In this document: in pieces, positions 11,930-20,410 of the stretch
Layout: the number at the start of each line of letters is the position of its first letter
How positions within the stretch are numbered: the stretch's first letter is position 1
Source of the DNA: Protonemura montana
Lineage: Eukaryota > Arthropoda > Insecta > Plecoptera > Nemouridae
Length of the DNA stretch: 64,000 nucleotides
NCBI GenBank assembly: GCA_947568835.1
Contig: OX387606.1
Location: 868,001 to 932,000 of the forward strand
Direction of reading: 5' to 3'
Position numbers and translations under genes: made by a program
The notes under the pieces: generated by a model
The model's input: only the letters and a program-made list of their open reading frames with translations
The model's database searches: none
What the model was told of the DNA's origin: nothing

Positions 11930-12036
11930 AATAAACGCGATGCTATTATTAAACCAATTGACATTTTTAGTAGAATTTTGCTGTTTTTAAACTTTAGTTC
12001 TAGTGGAGTAGGCCCTAACTCGGGTCCATTCGGGTC
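11930..12036 (+). repeat. Left half of the duplicated segment interrupted by the Polinton
   Basis: Resembles 57765-57868: taaaccaattgacatttt, tttttaaactttag and gtaggcc...actcgggtccattc occur in the same order at both places. The match resumes on the far side of the Polinton at 25469. Confidence 0.75.
12031..12036. repeat. Polinton target-site duplication, left copy
   Basis: cgggtc lies immediately outside the left terminal inverted repeat and is repeated exactly at 25469-25474. Six bases is the size Polinton integrases generate. Confidence 0.9.
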
Positions 12037-12878
12037 AGTAGGGTATAATTGCCGGTTCTAGATCAGAAGGAGAAGGAAGTCATTGACCTCTGTGGGAAAA
12101 CTGCTGACGCCCGGAAAATTCCTAGCGTCTTGGACGGTACGAAATAAAATGCAGATTCAGCAGAAATTTGAGATGTGCGCGTGCGCATTTTTACTGTTAG
12201 CTTGTAGTGTAAGGTGATATAAAATTTGAAGATAACTATAGTCGATTCATTTTGAGATGACCTCCTGCATATAATCATGCATGTATACGTGCATGTTAAG
12301 GTGCACTTCTTACGTGATTTCTTAAAATAAATGTACTTTAGATGTTTAAGAAATATAAATGCAGCAACCTAATCTAATTTCCCACGATCAGATGTCACTG
12401 TACTAAATGACAAGTACCTACAGTCTGTTCATTCTACATAAATAATCATACATCTGACACTCAACTGCATATATGCATTTCTAGTGTACTACCTTAAATT
12501 AACTGTACTATAGCTTCCTACAAAAATATTATTGCAATGCCGATGTAACATTTTCCCAGATTTTCCCAGCGTGGCCCTCGTATTGCTTGGTAGATTCATC
12601 GATCAATCGCTAATTTGACAAAATCAGATTTCACTGTACCAAATAACAAGTACTTCTATAGTAGGTTTATTCTTAAGAAACGTCATCTGTTTCCATTATA
12701 TGCCTGTGTAATTATACACGATTACTGCCCAGAGTTTAGATGGTTATACATTTCAATGAACGCACTTTAGATAATATTTTAGTGGTCAATAATTGCAAAT
12801 CAGCAAAATGTTAGGACAATGAACTGTTCGACGTTCTGTTCTCACCGACATCATCATTCGATTCAAAGTTATCAGAGA
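12037..12878 (+). repeat. Polinton left terminal inverted repeat
   Basis: Reverse-complement match to 24635-25468, from agtagggtataattgccgg at the outer end to gttatcagaga at the inner end. Only scattered substitutions and a few small length differences separate the two, consistent with a young insertion. Confidence 0.93.
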
Positions 12879-13123
12879 GGCAACAGCAAGAGCAATAGTT
12901 ACGGCAACAGTAGGAGTAACAGAAACAACTGCAAGAAAGTAAGTAGTATAATTATATTTTTATATTTATTAGAAACTCTAATAACCTTATATTTTTATTA
13001 AAATCTTCTTGATGATTTGATACTTTCTGTCACAGAAGTATTTCTGCAAATCTAGAATGAAATTTATTTACATCTAATATAAAATATACTAATTCAGTTT
13101 TTCCTATTTTACTTTGTTATCAG

Positions 13124-13420
13124 ATGGACTTCCTTAACCAACTTGGGAGCTGCAAGGCAGTTGAGTTCGGAAAGATAGATGAACTCCCAGAACATGTAGC
13201 TTTTCTAATCGATGAGTGGGCGGCGATCACAACAAGATACGGTCGTCAAATTCAAATCACCGTTAACAACTTGAAATATTTTCTCCCCGCTAGATTTAAT
13301 AAAATTACCGATTCAGATTTAACCTCTTTCAATCTTAAACAGATCACTATAACCTTTAAAGGCACCAAAAAATTTTGGGTGTACCCACCAACTGCAATTT
13401 TAGAATTTAACGATATTTAA
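13124..13420 (+). CDS. Polinton small plus-strand gene, unknown function
   Basis: A 98-residue protein starting MDFLNQLGSCKAVEF and ending TAILEFNDI. It is the only plausible plus-strand gene of the element and lies just inside the left terminal repeat, converging on the protease gene. It has no signal peptide, membrane segment or recognised catalytic motif; the middle (ITVNNLKYFL) and end (ITITFKGTKKFWVYPP) suggest a small beta-rich fold. The chosen ATG directly follows an acceptor-like ttatcag, so a spliced leader beginning in or near the terminal repeat is possible. AATAAA occurs about 60 bases downstream. I do not know its function. Confidence 0.65.
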   Translation: MDFLNQLGSCKAVEFGKIDELPEHVAFLIDEWAAITTRYGRQIQITVNNLKYFLPARFNKITDSDLTSFNLKQITITFKGTKKFWVYPPTAILEFNDI

Positions 13421-13934
13421 AATTTGCTGACGGATTGAAAAAAAAAATATTTAAAAAACTGAACTGTATTCACAAATAAAAGAAAAAAATTTGTTTTAAA
13501 ACTGAATTCACTGAGAGTATTTATTGAACAAAAACCTTTTATAACATTACCAATTCCAGAAACTAGATCCATGTCTACATCCATAATCCGTTTTTATTCA
13601 CGAAAATATCATATAAAGTATTGATTGAATAAGTTTTTGAAAATTGCTGATGTTGAATAAATATAAATATCAAGGTGAGTTGAAGAATCGAATACGTTTG
13701 GTAGAATTTGATAGTTATCTCAGTTACAGATATTGAAACTTCTCCATTTATCCTATCGTAGGTATGCAGATTTCAGATTTGTTTCTGACACCTTTTTCCA
13801 CAGCAAACAAGTGTCGATCACGTTTGATCTTGTTCAGTCAGGCATTAAATTTTATTTTAAATATATAAGGAGACAGGAAAAAGATGCTTGCAGGTTTTAT
13901 GAATAACTCAGAATCCCAAATTTACATACATTTA
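13421..13934. other. Polinton intergenic region between converging genes
   Basis: AT-rich, with AATAAA-type signals on both strands as expected where two transcription units converge. No gene seen. Confidence 0.5.
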
Positions 13935-14471
13935 TTAAAATCTCATCATATAAAGTGGATTACATTCACGACTACAACAAGTTTGATTGTTCATACATTT
14001 TCGGATAGGAGTAAAACAAGTTTTGAATTTTTCTTGAAACAATGAACGTGCGAGTTGATCATTTTCATCACAAGTTCTATTATTAAAGAAATACATGAAT
14101 TCTTGCATGCTAAGATCTCGAGATCGATGCGCGAGAAATAATGCTACCCATTCACCACAGACGTCAGATGTTGGACTTTGAAGCTGTTTTTCGTTGTATG
14201 TCCACGTAGTACACTGACGACTCAAAAATTCGTGATGCATTTTTACAATTGGTGGGATTCCATAAGAATCAAAAAATTCACCTCGTCCGAATTCGTCGAT
14301 GTGAAAAGCAACCCAATGCGAGCCAGGTTTGTTACTAGGATCTGTGTTCGCTATTAGTACACACGGATGTTGCACAATTCGAGGCAGATTGTTTGCAGCG
14401 AATACTCCACGAAATAACGGACTTGTGAACTTGTCACATAGCATAACTTCTTCAAGATGTAGTGAATTCAT
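13935..14471 (-). CDS. Polinton maturation protease (adenain-like, PRO)
   Basis: A 178-residue cysteine protease of the adenovirus-endopeptidase (C5) type, which in this family is expected to cleave capsid proteins during particle maturation. The catalytic layout is visible: histidine in GSHWVAFHID (residues about 50-60), the acidic region with FFDSYG (about 67-72), glutamine in KQLQSPTSDVCGEW and the nucleophile cysteine within SDVCGEW (about 104). Length is normal for Polinton PRO (about 170-200). It starts with MNSLHLEEVM. It lies downstream of the capsid genes on the same strand, at the end of the presumed late cluster. Function is inferred from family motifs. Confidence 0.92.
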   Translation of the reverse strand: MNSLHLEEVMLCDKFTSPLFRGVFAANNLPRIVQHPCVLIANTDPSNKPGSHWVAFHIDEFGRGEFFDSYGIPPIVKMHHEFLSRQCTTWTYNEKQLQSPTSDVCGEWVALFLAHRSRDLSMQEFMYFFNNRTCDENDQLARSLFQEKFKTCFTPIRKCMNNQTCCSRECNPLYMMRF

Positions 14472-14626
14472 GACTTTGAATCGTCTTCTGCAATGCGTTG
14501 ACTCAAAGTGATTTTATTTCTATCCCAAATCGTTTTTATAGCAGTCACCGTCATCAATAACTTAGTAAAGTAGTGGAGGGGGTGAAAAATAATTCTAGTT
14601 TTCTAAATATCATCTTCTTTTTTATA

Positions 14627-15941
14627 TTAAAAATCTGTGATTACATTTCTATCTCTAGTTATTTCCATTAAACTATCATTTTCGGAATATAAAATCATAT
14701 CTACAGGACCTGTTAAGGTAGCGTTGAATCGAACTTCAATTCGAAATGACCCGTTTCGCTGTATAGACCAATGATTTGAGCTCGCCGACTGATCAGCAGT
14801 AAGATCAAAAACAGTAAGAAAATATCCATGAGCGTATTCCTCGCGAGATATATCATTTCCAACGTCTTGATGATTAATGCCTGTCCCTTCAAACAATGTC
14901 CTATATGCAGGAATGAATAGATTATTCTTGAAATCAGGCTGAAGAGCTGTGGTAGGAATTTGTTGTGAATCTACATACAATTGTAGAAAATTCAAATCAT
15001 GATTTTCAAAGAAAAAAGGATTTTTCCCAAAATCTCCATTAAACGCAGCATTTGAAACAAATCCAATCGCAACTCGTTTAGGTAACGTCCCTAAATATAA
15101 ATTATCAATAGTTCTAGATATGACCCCCGCAGGGATTGTAATATTTTTAATTTCTACTCGATTCAATGGATACTTCAGATTCGATCGTTCGAGTGCTCGC
15201 GAGTATCCCAAATGCAGCTCTGATGCTGATGCAAATGCTGATTCTGACTTTCCTCACAAACAACGTCGCATCAAGAATGTGCGTCTTTACCGAAGTATCT
15301 TCTGACATTAAATGAAATGCGTCTTTATTTAAATGAAATTTTAATCGCATTTCAACACCGTTAATAAGCAGCTTATCAGATGCAAACAGCTCATGATGGA
15401 TACTAGACATTAGATCCACAGTTTTACTACCTTTTATGAAGCTTGACCTCTTAACAAGTCCATCATTATCCTTGAAATCGTTGAATTTACCTGCAGTATC
15501 TTTATACCACAGTCTGGAAGTTAAATGCGTTTTTTTAGCTGATGAACCAAAGTTCAGTAAAGTTTCAATATATGCTCGATAACCATAAGTGTGTGAAGGC
15601 GATGATATCAGTTTACCATTCAATGAGACCTCCACTTGCGAAAACAAACTATGCATCCAGTTATTGACCGGTCCGGTCACAACTTTATCATCAGCAATTA
15701 AATTAGTACCATCTGCTTTGGTAATTTTTGCTGTTAAAAGGAGCTCTGTGTATGCAAGATCAATGAACTCATTGCCATTATTATTTACAACAAACTCGAA
15801 TTGTGAATTTCCTTCCAAAGACACAATAGGTTTATATGCTGCTTTGTATCCATATTCGATGGCTGCTTGTGTTAAAGGTGTTGTGAAAAGATCGAGCTCA
15901 GATTTCATAGCCTCCATCGAATTGCTATGTATAACAGACAT
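14627..15941 (-). pseudogene. Polinton major capsid protein (PY, MCP), broken once
   Basis: About 440 codons in the position and size range of the Polinton major capsid protein, which folds as a double jelly roll and forms the capsid shell. The N-terminal part shows the family look: ELDLFTTPLTQAAIEYG, then SQFEFVVNNNGNEFIDL and VNNWMHSLFSQVEVSLNGK, segments conserved among Polinton MCPs. The C-terminal part includes RVAIGFVSNAAFNGDFGKNPF and YFLTVFDLTADQS. The preferred start is the ATG at 15941, overlapping the end of the PX-like gene, rather than an upstream GTG. The gene appears to carry about one break. Confidence 0.85.
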
Positions 15942-15943
15942 TT

Positions 15944-16441
15944 TCACTTTTCAAAAATATCTCGCACTCTTCTCGATAACTTGATCTTCTTGGTGGTTTT
16001 CTTGCGTTGATGACTCGAAGATTGTCTCTTCTTCTTTTTAACAACAACAGCCTTCCTACCACGGTTGCCCGGCACCAACTGAAGTGATTGGCAGCTTTTC
16101 AATCGTTTAAGACCCGAGCCCTTCATAAGAGTAAGTTTATCTTCGGCTTTTCGTTTAAGATTCGTACCAGCTTCCTTCAATCTATTTTCAAACGATTGTT
16201 TCACATTTTTTCTTTCCATTAAATCATTTGCAAAATTTACTCCAGTCATGAGTCCTTCTTGAGCAAGAGATCGAGCTCCACTTTTAAATATCGGTACTGC
16301 TAATCGCCACATATTTTTAAAAAATGACGCTAGTCCACAACCACGCTGAAATTTGCTACCGTGATATATATTCATCCCCGATCCACATTGATTTTGGAAA
16401 TAATCAATGTATCGATCATGATAGTTACTGCTTTTACACAT
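15944..16441 (-). CDS. Polinton PX-like basic capsid-associated protein
   Basis: About 165 residues starting MCKSSNYHDRYIDYF. Residues about 20-65 hold the glycine-rich and amphipathic stretch QCGSGMNIYHGSKFQRGCG, then FKNMWRLAVPIFKSGARS and EGLMTGVNFANDLM, typical of the PX-type protein found between capsid genes of Polintons and compared with adenovirus minor core or membrane-lytic proteins. The C-terminal third is very lysine/arginine rich (KKKKRQSSSHQRKKTTKKIK), suggesting DNA or capsid-interior binding. The reading frame is open further upstream, but the ATG at 16441 fits the spacing to the penton gene and the family start. It abuts the capsid gene. Function is inferred. Confidence 0.75.
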   Translation of the reverse strand: MCKSSNYHDRYIDYFQNQCGSGMNIYHGSKFQRGCGLASFFKNMWRLAVPIFKSGARSLAQEGLMTGVNFANDLMERKNVKQSFENRLKEAGTNLKRKAEDKLTLMKGSGLKRLKSCQSLQLVPGNRGRKAVVVKKKKRQSSSHQRKKTTKKIKLSRRVRDIFEK

Positions 16442-16448
16442 TTTAAAT

Positions 16449-17231
16449 CTAGTTACGACGACGTCGGAAATGTAGTACAACGCTTAGAACATCAGAATCG
16501 AATGAGATTGAATCACCAAATGCATCTCTTATATCTATAGTAATCGATGAAAACTCTCGTTTAGCTACCGGAAAATACATTGGTGGATTGAAAGACTGTG
16601 AATGATTTCTTCCATATTTTTCCTTGTACCAGAGAGTATCTATGCTAATCATTCGTGCGAGTGGCGCAAATATATCGCCCACTACGTGTGATTCAATAAC
16701 ATCACAATAAACAAGAAGCTGCTTTTGAAACCCTACATTCAAGCGGGATTTGTGTGGAGACGTTTTATCAGCAACAATATTCATACCGGGTTCGAATCCC
16801 AATTGTAATCCTAGATTGTCAGATAACACTACAGATTTAATCACACTATCTTCTGCAATATCTACTCTCGTGAATGAATTAGCTTCGGTAAGTAAAATCT
16901 TTAGGTCTCCCGTCACGTTTGCGAGGACACTATTTACTGCGTGATGAATTGCTGACACAGAATTATAGAAGCCAGGCTGAATTTCAATCGTCTTGGTTAT
17001 GACATCTTCTTTATCAGCTGTTTTTACACTGTAGGTCACTTTATTTGCATTTATCAATACGTTATTAATGAAAGGATAATGGATTTCAAATAAAGCACAT
17101 TCCATATCATCTTGTAATTCTATGCGTTGTGGTAATTGAGTCACAAAGCGAGTTGCCGTATTCTTCGGATAGTAAGACGCCGAACTATTGCTCAAAAGGG
17201 TTAAATAAAATTCTTTGCTACTTTGAATCAT
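16449..17231 (-). CDS. Polinton minor capsid (penton-type) protein
   Basis: A 260-residue protein with the strongly conserved Polinton minor-capsid N-terminus: EFYLTLLSNSSASYYPKNTA, then FVTQLPQRIEL and MECALFEIHYPF. The C-terminus SITIDIRDAFGDSISFD followed by LSVVLHFRRRRN is equally typical. In this family it is the single-jelly-roll protein thought to occupy the capsid vertices. It is a single uninterrupted frame of usual size, with a short gap to the PX-like gene downstream and near-contact with the integrase gene upstream, consistent with a compact late cluster. The start MIQSSKEFYL is in the expected place. Confidence 0.9.
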   Translation of the reverse strand: MIQSSKEFYLTLLSNSSASYYPKNTATRFVTQLPQRIELQDDMECALFEIHYPFINNVLINANKVTYSVKTADKEDVITKTIEIQPGFYNSVSAIHHAVNSVLANVTGDLKILLTEANSFTRVDIAEDSVIKSVVLSDNLGLQLGFEPGMNIVADKTSPHKSRLNVGFQKQLLVYCDVIESHVVGDIFAPLARMISIDTLWYKEKYGRNHSQSFNPPMYFPVAKREFSSITIDIRDAFGDSISFDSDVLSVVLHFRRRRN

Positions 17232-19222
17232 TTTAAATTAATAATTTCTGATTTCTTAACCCAAGAATTTTGAGATGATGGGTATCCGTACCACTTGACC
17301 AATACTTTCGAACTGCGTCCCTTCCCCTTCGTGGCGATGATTTTATCGATTTTAAATTCAGTAGATTTTCGAATTTGTACTCGTTTTAACTCGATTTCGT
17401 AAAAAGTTCCATCGATAGGTGTATTACTTAAATCTTCTATTCTATAAACAGTTAAATGACGTCTTGGAAGAACTTCCGAAATAATAAATATCTCGTCCGT
17501 CCAATTTCTTTCGAAACCTTTCTCGAACTGCTCTTTCTCTTTAGAAATTCGTACATGATCACCAACTGAGAACTTATCCTTTTTTAATTTTTTGAAGGGA
17601 ACTCGATCGTTTAGCGTTCGCCATACTTGTAGCATGTTATCAATCGTCACATGAACTGGTGCGATTTTTATTGTCTGGTGAACAGTGTTATTATATGCTT
17701 GAAGAAGATCGGGAAGAACCTCAATGTAACGATAAGATGATGAATAGGTAAAATATCGCCACAACTTAGTTTTTAATGTTTTATTAAACCGTTCAACAAC
17801 AGCTGCTTTGATATCCGGATTTGTAGCATAGTAATAATTAATGTTCCTCGCTGTTAGAAACGCTTGAAATTTTTTATTTTTGAATTCCTTGCCCTTGTCC
17901 ATATTTAAATTTGTGGGTTTACGATTGGAGGACTTAAATATTTCCTGGAAACCTCTTATTACTTCCAAACTTGTTTTATTGTGCAAAGGTATCGCCCATG
18001 CAAATTTACTGAAAATGTCAATTACAGTCAACAAATATTTATAATTATCATTATATTTACTAAGAGATTGAAGATCACACAAGTCTGACTGCCAAACATC
18101 ATCAATATAGTTAACAATATATCTATTTCTTTCGAAACGTTTCCTCAATGGACGATGTAATGTGTACGCGTCTTGAGATTCTAGCCACTGCTGCACGAGC
18201 ATCTTAGGTATTTTCTTCTCAGCTGCCTTCCATAATTGGCCTGTTGTTGAAAATCCTGCAGGGTGTGATGGGTCAAAGTATATTTTCTGCAATATTTTTC
18301 TTGATTTAGCGTTCATGACAGCTGCTAAAAGTGAAATCGTTTCCAGTTTGGAGCCAAACACACGAGCACTTCTACGCTTTACATGCGTAACTTCCTGAGA
18401 AGGTGTCTGATCGTCAATTTTACGTTTCTTTCTTTTCTCTGTACTTGAAGTAGGAGAACTCACCACCTCACTATGAAATGAACGAATGAATTTTTTACGA
18501 CGAATGTTTGATATATATTTCATCGGGATTTTCAGTTCTTCCAAAATAGTTAAAAATTCTTTCCAACCCGTGGGATTGGAATCTTGTCGGTTAATCAGAA
18601 CATCGGATATTAAATCAATAATGTTTGAGTTATCGATAGTATTTCTTTTAATTCGTACTAGGCCGGTCGAACTATTCCAGTCAATAAGTTTGCTGTCGTA
18701 AAGAAGAGTATAAAGTTCTTTTGCAGCAACTTGTTTCTTTTCAGGTACAGACTGTAATAGCTTGACTTGCAATAAATTGCTATCATCTTCGACTTCGGAC
18801 TTTTCGTCGTCTTCACTATTCACATTTGCAGCTAAGATATCTGATGATGTATTCAACGGTTTCATTTCTTGTTGGTCATCAATAATCTCTTGCTTAAACT
18901 CTGTAGGAATTAATTTCTCTTCAAATTGTGGTTGAAATGTTTCACTGGATCTGTTGTTAATTTTTGAAGATACAGAAATAAAATGTAGATAGCGTCGCAA
19001 GGTTTCTTGATATCGTGAAAGTTTCTCATTGGCATCCATACTTTTTATTCGAAGAATTTGCTTCATTTCATTTCTCAAAGCGATAATCATGTTCTTGATT
19101 GGATTTGTTGTCGACGCTGTATTTTTAAATTTGTTGACTTGTAAACTATTAACTGGTGTCTTACCAAGTCGATCGAGTGTTTGTTGATCAATTAAAACCA
19201 TCTTCTTGCAATTATTCATCAT
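17228..19222 (-). CDS. Polinton integrase with N-terminal extension and chromodomain
   Basis: A single frame of about 664 residues from the ATG at 19222; it stays open to 19318, but this start overlaps the stop of the preceding gene in an ATGA arrangement and opens with MMNNCKKMVLIDQQTL. The first 300 or so residues (ELYTLLYDSKLIDW, an acidic stretch, a KRKKRK basic patch) look like a separate conserved Polinton protein. The integrase follows: YFDPSHPAGF, WLESQDAYTLHRP, then the retroviral-type catalytic core with aspartate in WQSDLCDL, aspartate in NMDKGKEF and glutamate in VVERFNKTLK at D,D-35-E spacing. A C-terminal chromodomain (VLVKWYGYPSSQNSWV) may guide target choice. It catalyses integration, giving the 6-bp target duplication. 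The fusion of two normally separate products is the odd point. Confidence 0.93.
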   Translation of the reverse strand: MMNNCKKMVLIDQQTLDRLGKTPVNSLQVNKFKNTASTTNPIKNMIIALRNEMKQILRIKSMDANEKLSRYQETLRRYLHFISVSSKINNRSSETFQPQFEEKLIPTEFKQEIIDDQQEMKPLNTSSDILAANVNSEDDEKSEVEDDSNLLQVKLLQSVPEKKQVAAKELYTLLYDSKLIDWNSSTGLVRIKRNTIDNSNIIDLISDVLINRQDSNPTGWKEFLTILEELKIPMKYISNIRRKKFIRSFHSEVVSSPTSSTEKRKKRKIDDQTPSQEVTHVKRRSARVFGSKLETISLLAAVMNAKSRKILQKIYFDPSHPAGFSTTGQLWKAAEKKIPKMLVQQWLESQDAYTLHRPLRKRFERNRYIVNYIDDVWQSDLCDLQSLSKYNDNYKYLLTVIDIFSKFAWAIPLHNKTSLEVIRGFQEIFKSSNRKPTNLNMDKGKEFKNKKFQAFLTARNINYYYATNPDIKAAVVERFNKTLKTKLWRYFTYSSSYRYIEVLPDLLQAYNNTVHQTIKIAPVHVTIDNMLQVWRTLNDRVPFKKLKKDKFSVGDHVRISKEKEQFEKGFERNWTDEIFIISEVLPRRHLTVYRIEDLSNTPIDGTFYEIELKRVQIRKSTEFKIDKIIATKGKGRSSKVLVKWYGYPSSQNSWVKKSEIINLK

Positions 19223-19545
19223 GTCATCAATCCCGAAATTACACCACTCAGAATTGGTCCCAACAATAAGGGAATCAGAGACCCACCTCTCTGAAGAATT
19301 TTCTTTTTTTTCTGCCAAGTATCACCTCTCTTTATCAATTTTCTGAGCGTGTGCTTGTGTCGAGAGAGTCGGCTTTTATGACCAGGTTTCAGGGGAACAT
19401 TCCCTAAAATACAGTTTTGTATGCACTTCAATATCGATTTGATTAGATTTCTATCAGCGACTTTCAAAATGGCTTTGCGCATTTTTGGTCCGCTTTTGTT
19501 TAAAACCTTAAGGAGGTCCATTTCTTTGATAACTGAAGCACTCAT
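19219..19545 (-). CDS. Polinton small membrane-type protein
   Basis: A 108-residue protein: a helical, basic N-terminal two thirds (ELADR-like helices such as MRKAILKVADRNLIKSILKC, then LRKLIKRG) followed by a glycine/leucine-rich hydrophobic tail, GGSLIPLLLGPILSGVISGL, that could insert into a membrane. This short protein is common in animal Polintons near the packaging ATPase; its role is not established and may be structural or membrane-active. Its stop overlaps the start of the integrase gene. It starts MSASVIKEMDLL. Confidence 0.75.
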   Translation of the reverse strand: MSASVIKEMDLLKVLNKSGPKMRKAILKVADRNLIKSILKCIQNCILGNVPLKPGHKSRLSRHKHTLRKLIKRGDTWQKKKKILQRGGSLIPLLLGPILSGVISGLMT

Positions 19546-19584
19546 GATGAGAGAATGATAAAAGAGAGTCGCATCATCACTTAT

Positions 19585-20217
19585 TTATAATAATTTAGGA
19601 ATATAAACAAAATGGTTTACATCGTCTGGAAAAATTGATGTTCGAATGCGTAGATTTTCATCAGTTGTCTGGTGACAGTCAACAAGTAGGTATCCGTATG
19701 GTAATTTAGTGGCATCTTCATAGGCTTCTTCCAAAAATTTTACATTTCGCGGACTTATTTGCTTAGCTAAAAATGAAAACTGTTTCCGATCTCGTGGGTT
19801 GCGGAAGCAGACGATATAATGAGAATTCAGAGATACGTCTCGCATTCCTTTACCTTTATGGAATAAATTTTGTGTAATGAAAAAAACTGAAATATTTTTG
19901 TGATGTGAATATTTCGTGAACAAGTCGATTACTCTGTTGTCCATTTCTGACATCATATCATCTATAATTATTAGTTTTCCACCACTTTCTGCACTAAAAT
20001 CATCGATATTCGGTATACCTTTGTGAAATGTAACGCGAGAATCAGTAATGGAATCGTGAAAATCTTGCATTTCTGAGTAGCACCAAATGATTTGATTGAT
20101 GTGTGTATCAGTCATTTCATCTAGATTCGATATAAATCGTCTAACAAATGTAGTTTTACCACAACCTGTACTTCCAGCTAAAAGACTAGTGAATGGTACC
20201 TTCCACCTCACTTCCAT
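19585..20217 (-). CDS. Polinton genome-packaging ATPase (FtsK/HerA type)
   Basis: A 210-residue P-loop ATPase. Walker A is AGSTGCGKTTFVRRF (residues about 15-29), Walker B is KLIIIDDMM (about 80-88), and the polar sensor region is SVFFITQNLFHKGKGMRD (about 110-127). This is the A32/FtsK-HerA-type ATPase of Polintons, expected to translocate the linear DNA into capsids. Length matches the family (about 200-250). It starts MEVRWKVPFTS and is intact. It sits between polymerase and the small membrane protein on the same strand. Confidence 0.93.
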   Translation of the reverse strand: MEVRWKVPFTSLLAGSTGCGKTTFVRRFISNLDEMTDTHINQIIWCYSEMQDFHDSITDSRVTFHKGIPNIDDFSAESGGKLIIIDDMMSEMDNRVIDLFTKYSHHKNISVFFITQNLFHKGKGMRDVSLNSHYIVCFRNPRDRKQFSFLAKQISPRNVKFLEEAYEDATKLPYGYLLVDCHQTTDENLRIRTSIFPDDVNHFVYIPKLL

Positions 20218-20410
20218 ATTGAAGACTGGTGGTAACTAGTAGATACTACACCATTTATTTGGATCCTGAGTAAACATTCATGAATTATAATAAGTTGTAG
20301 TATGGCAGTAAAGGATGAGGAGGTGTGATAGGAATTCAAAATTAATCAGTTATTTATGTACATGTTTATTTATTTTTTATTACACAGCCAACACCTGGTT
20401 AATTTATTAA
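20218..20410. other. Polinton spacer between ATPase and polymerase genes
   Basis: AT-rich, about 190 bp, with AATAAA-like signals suited to polymerase transcript ending. No gene seen. Confidence 0.4.
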
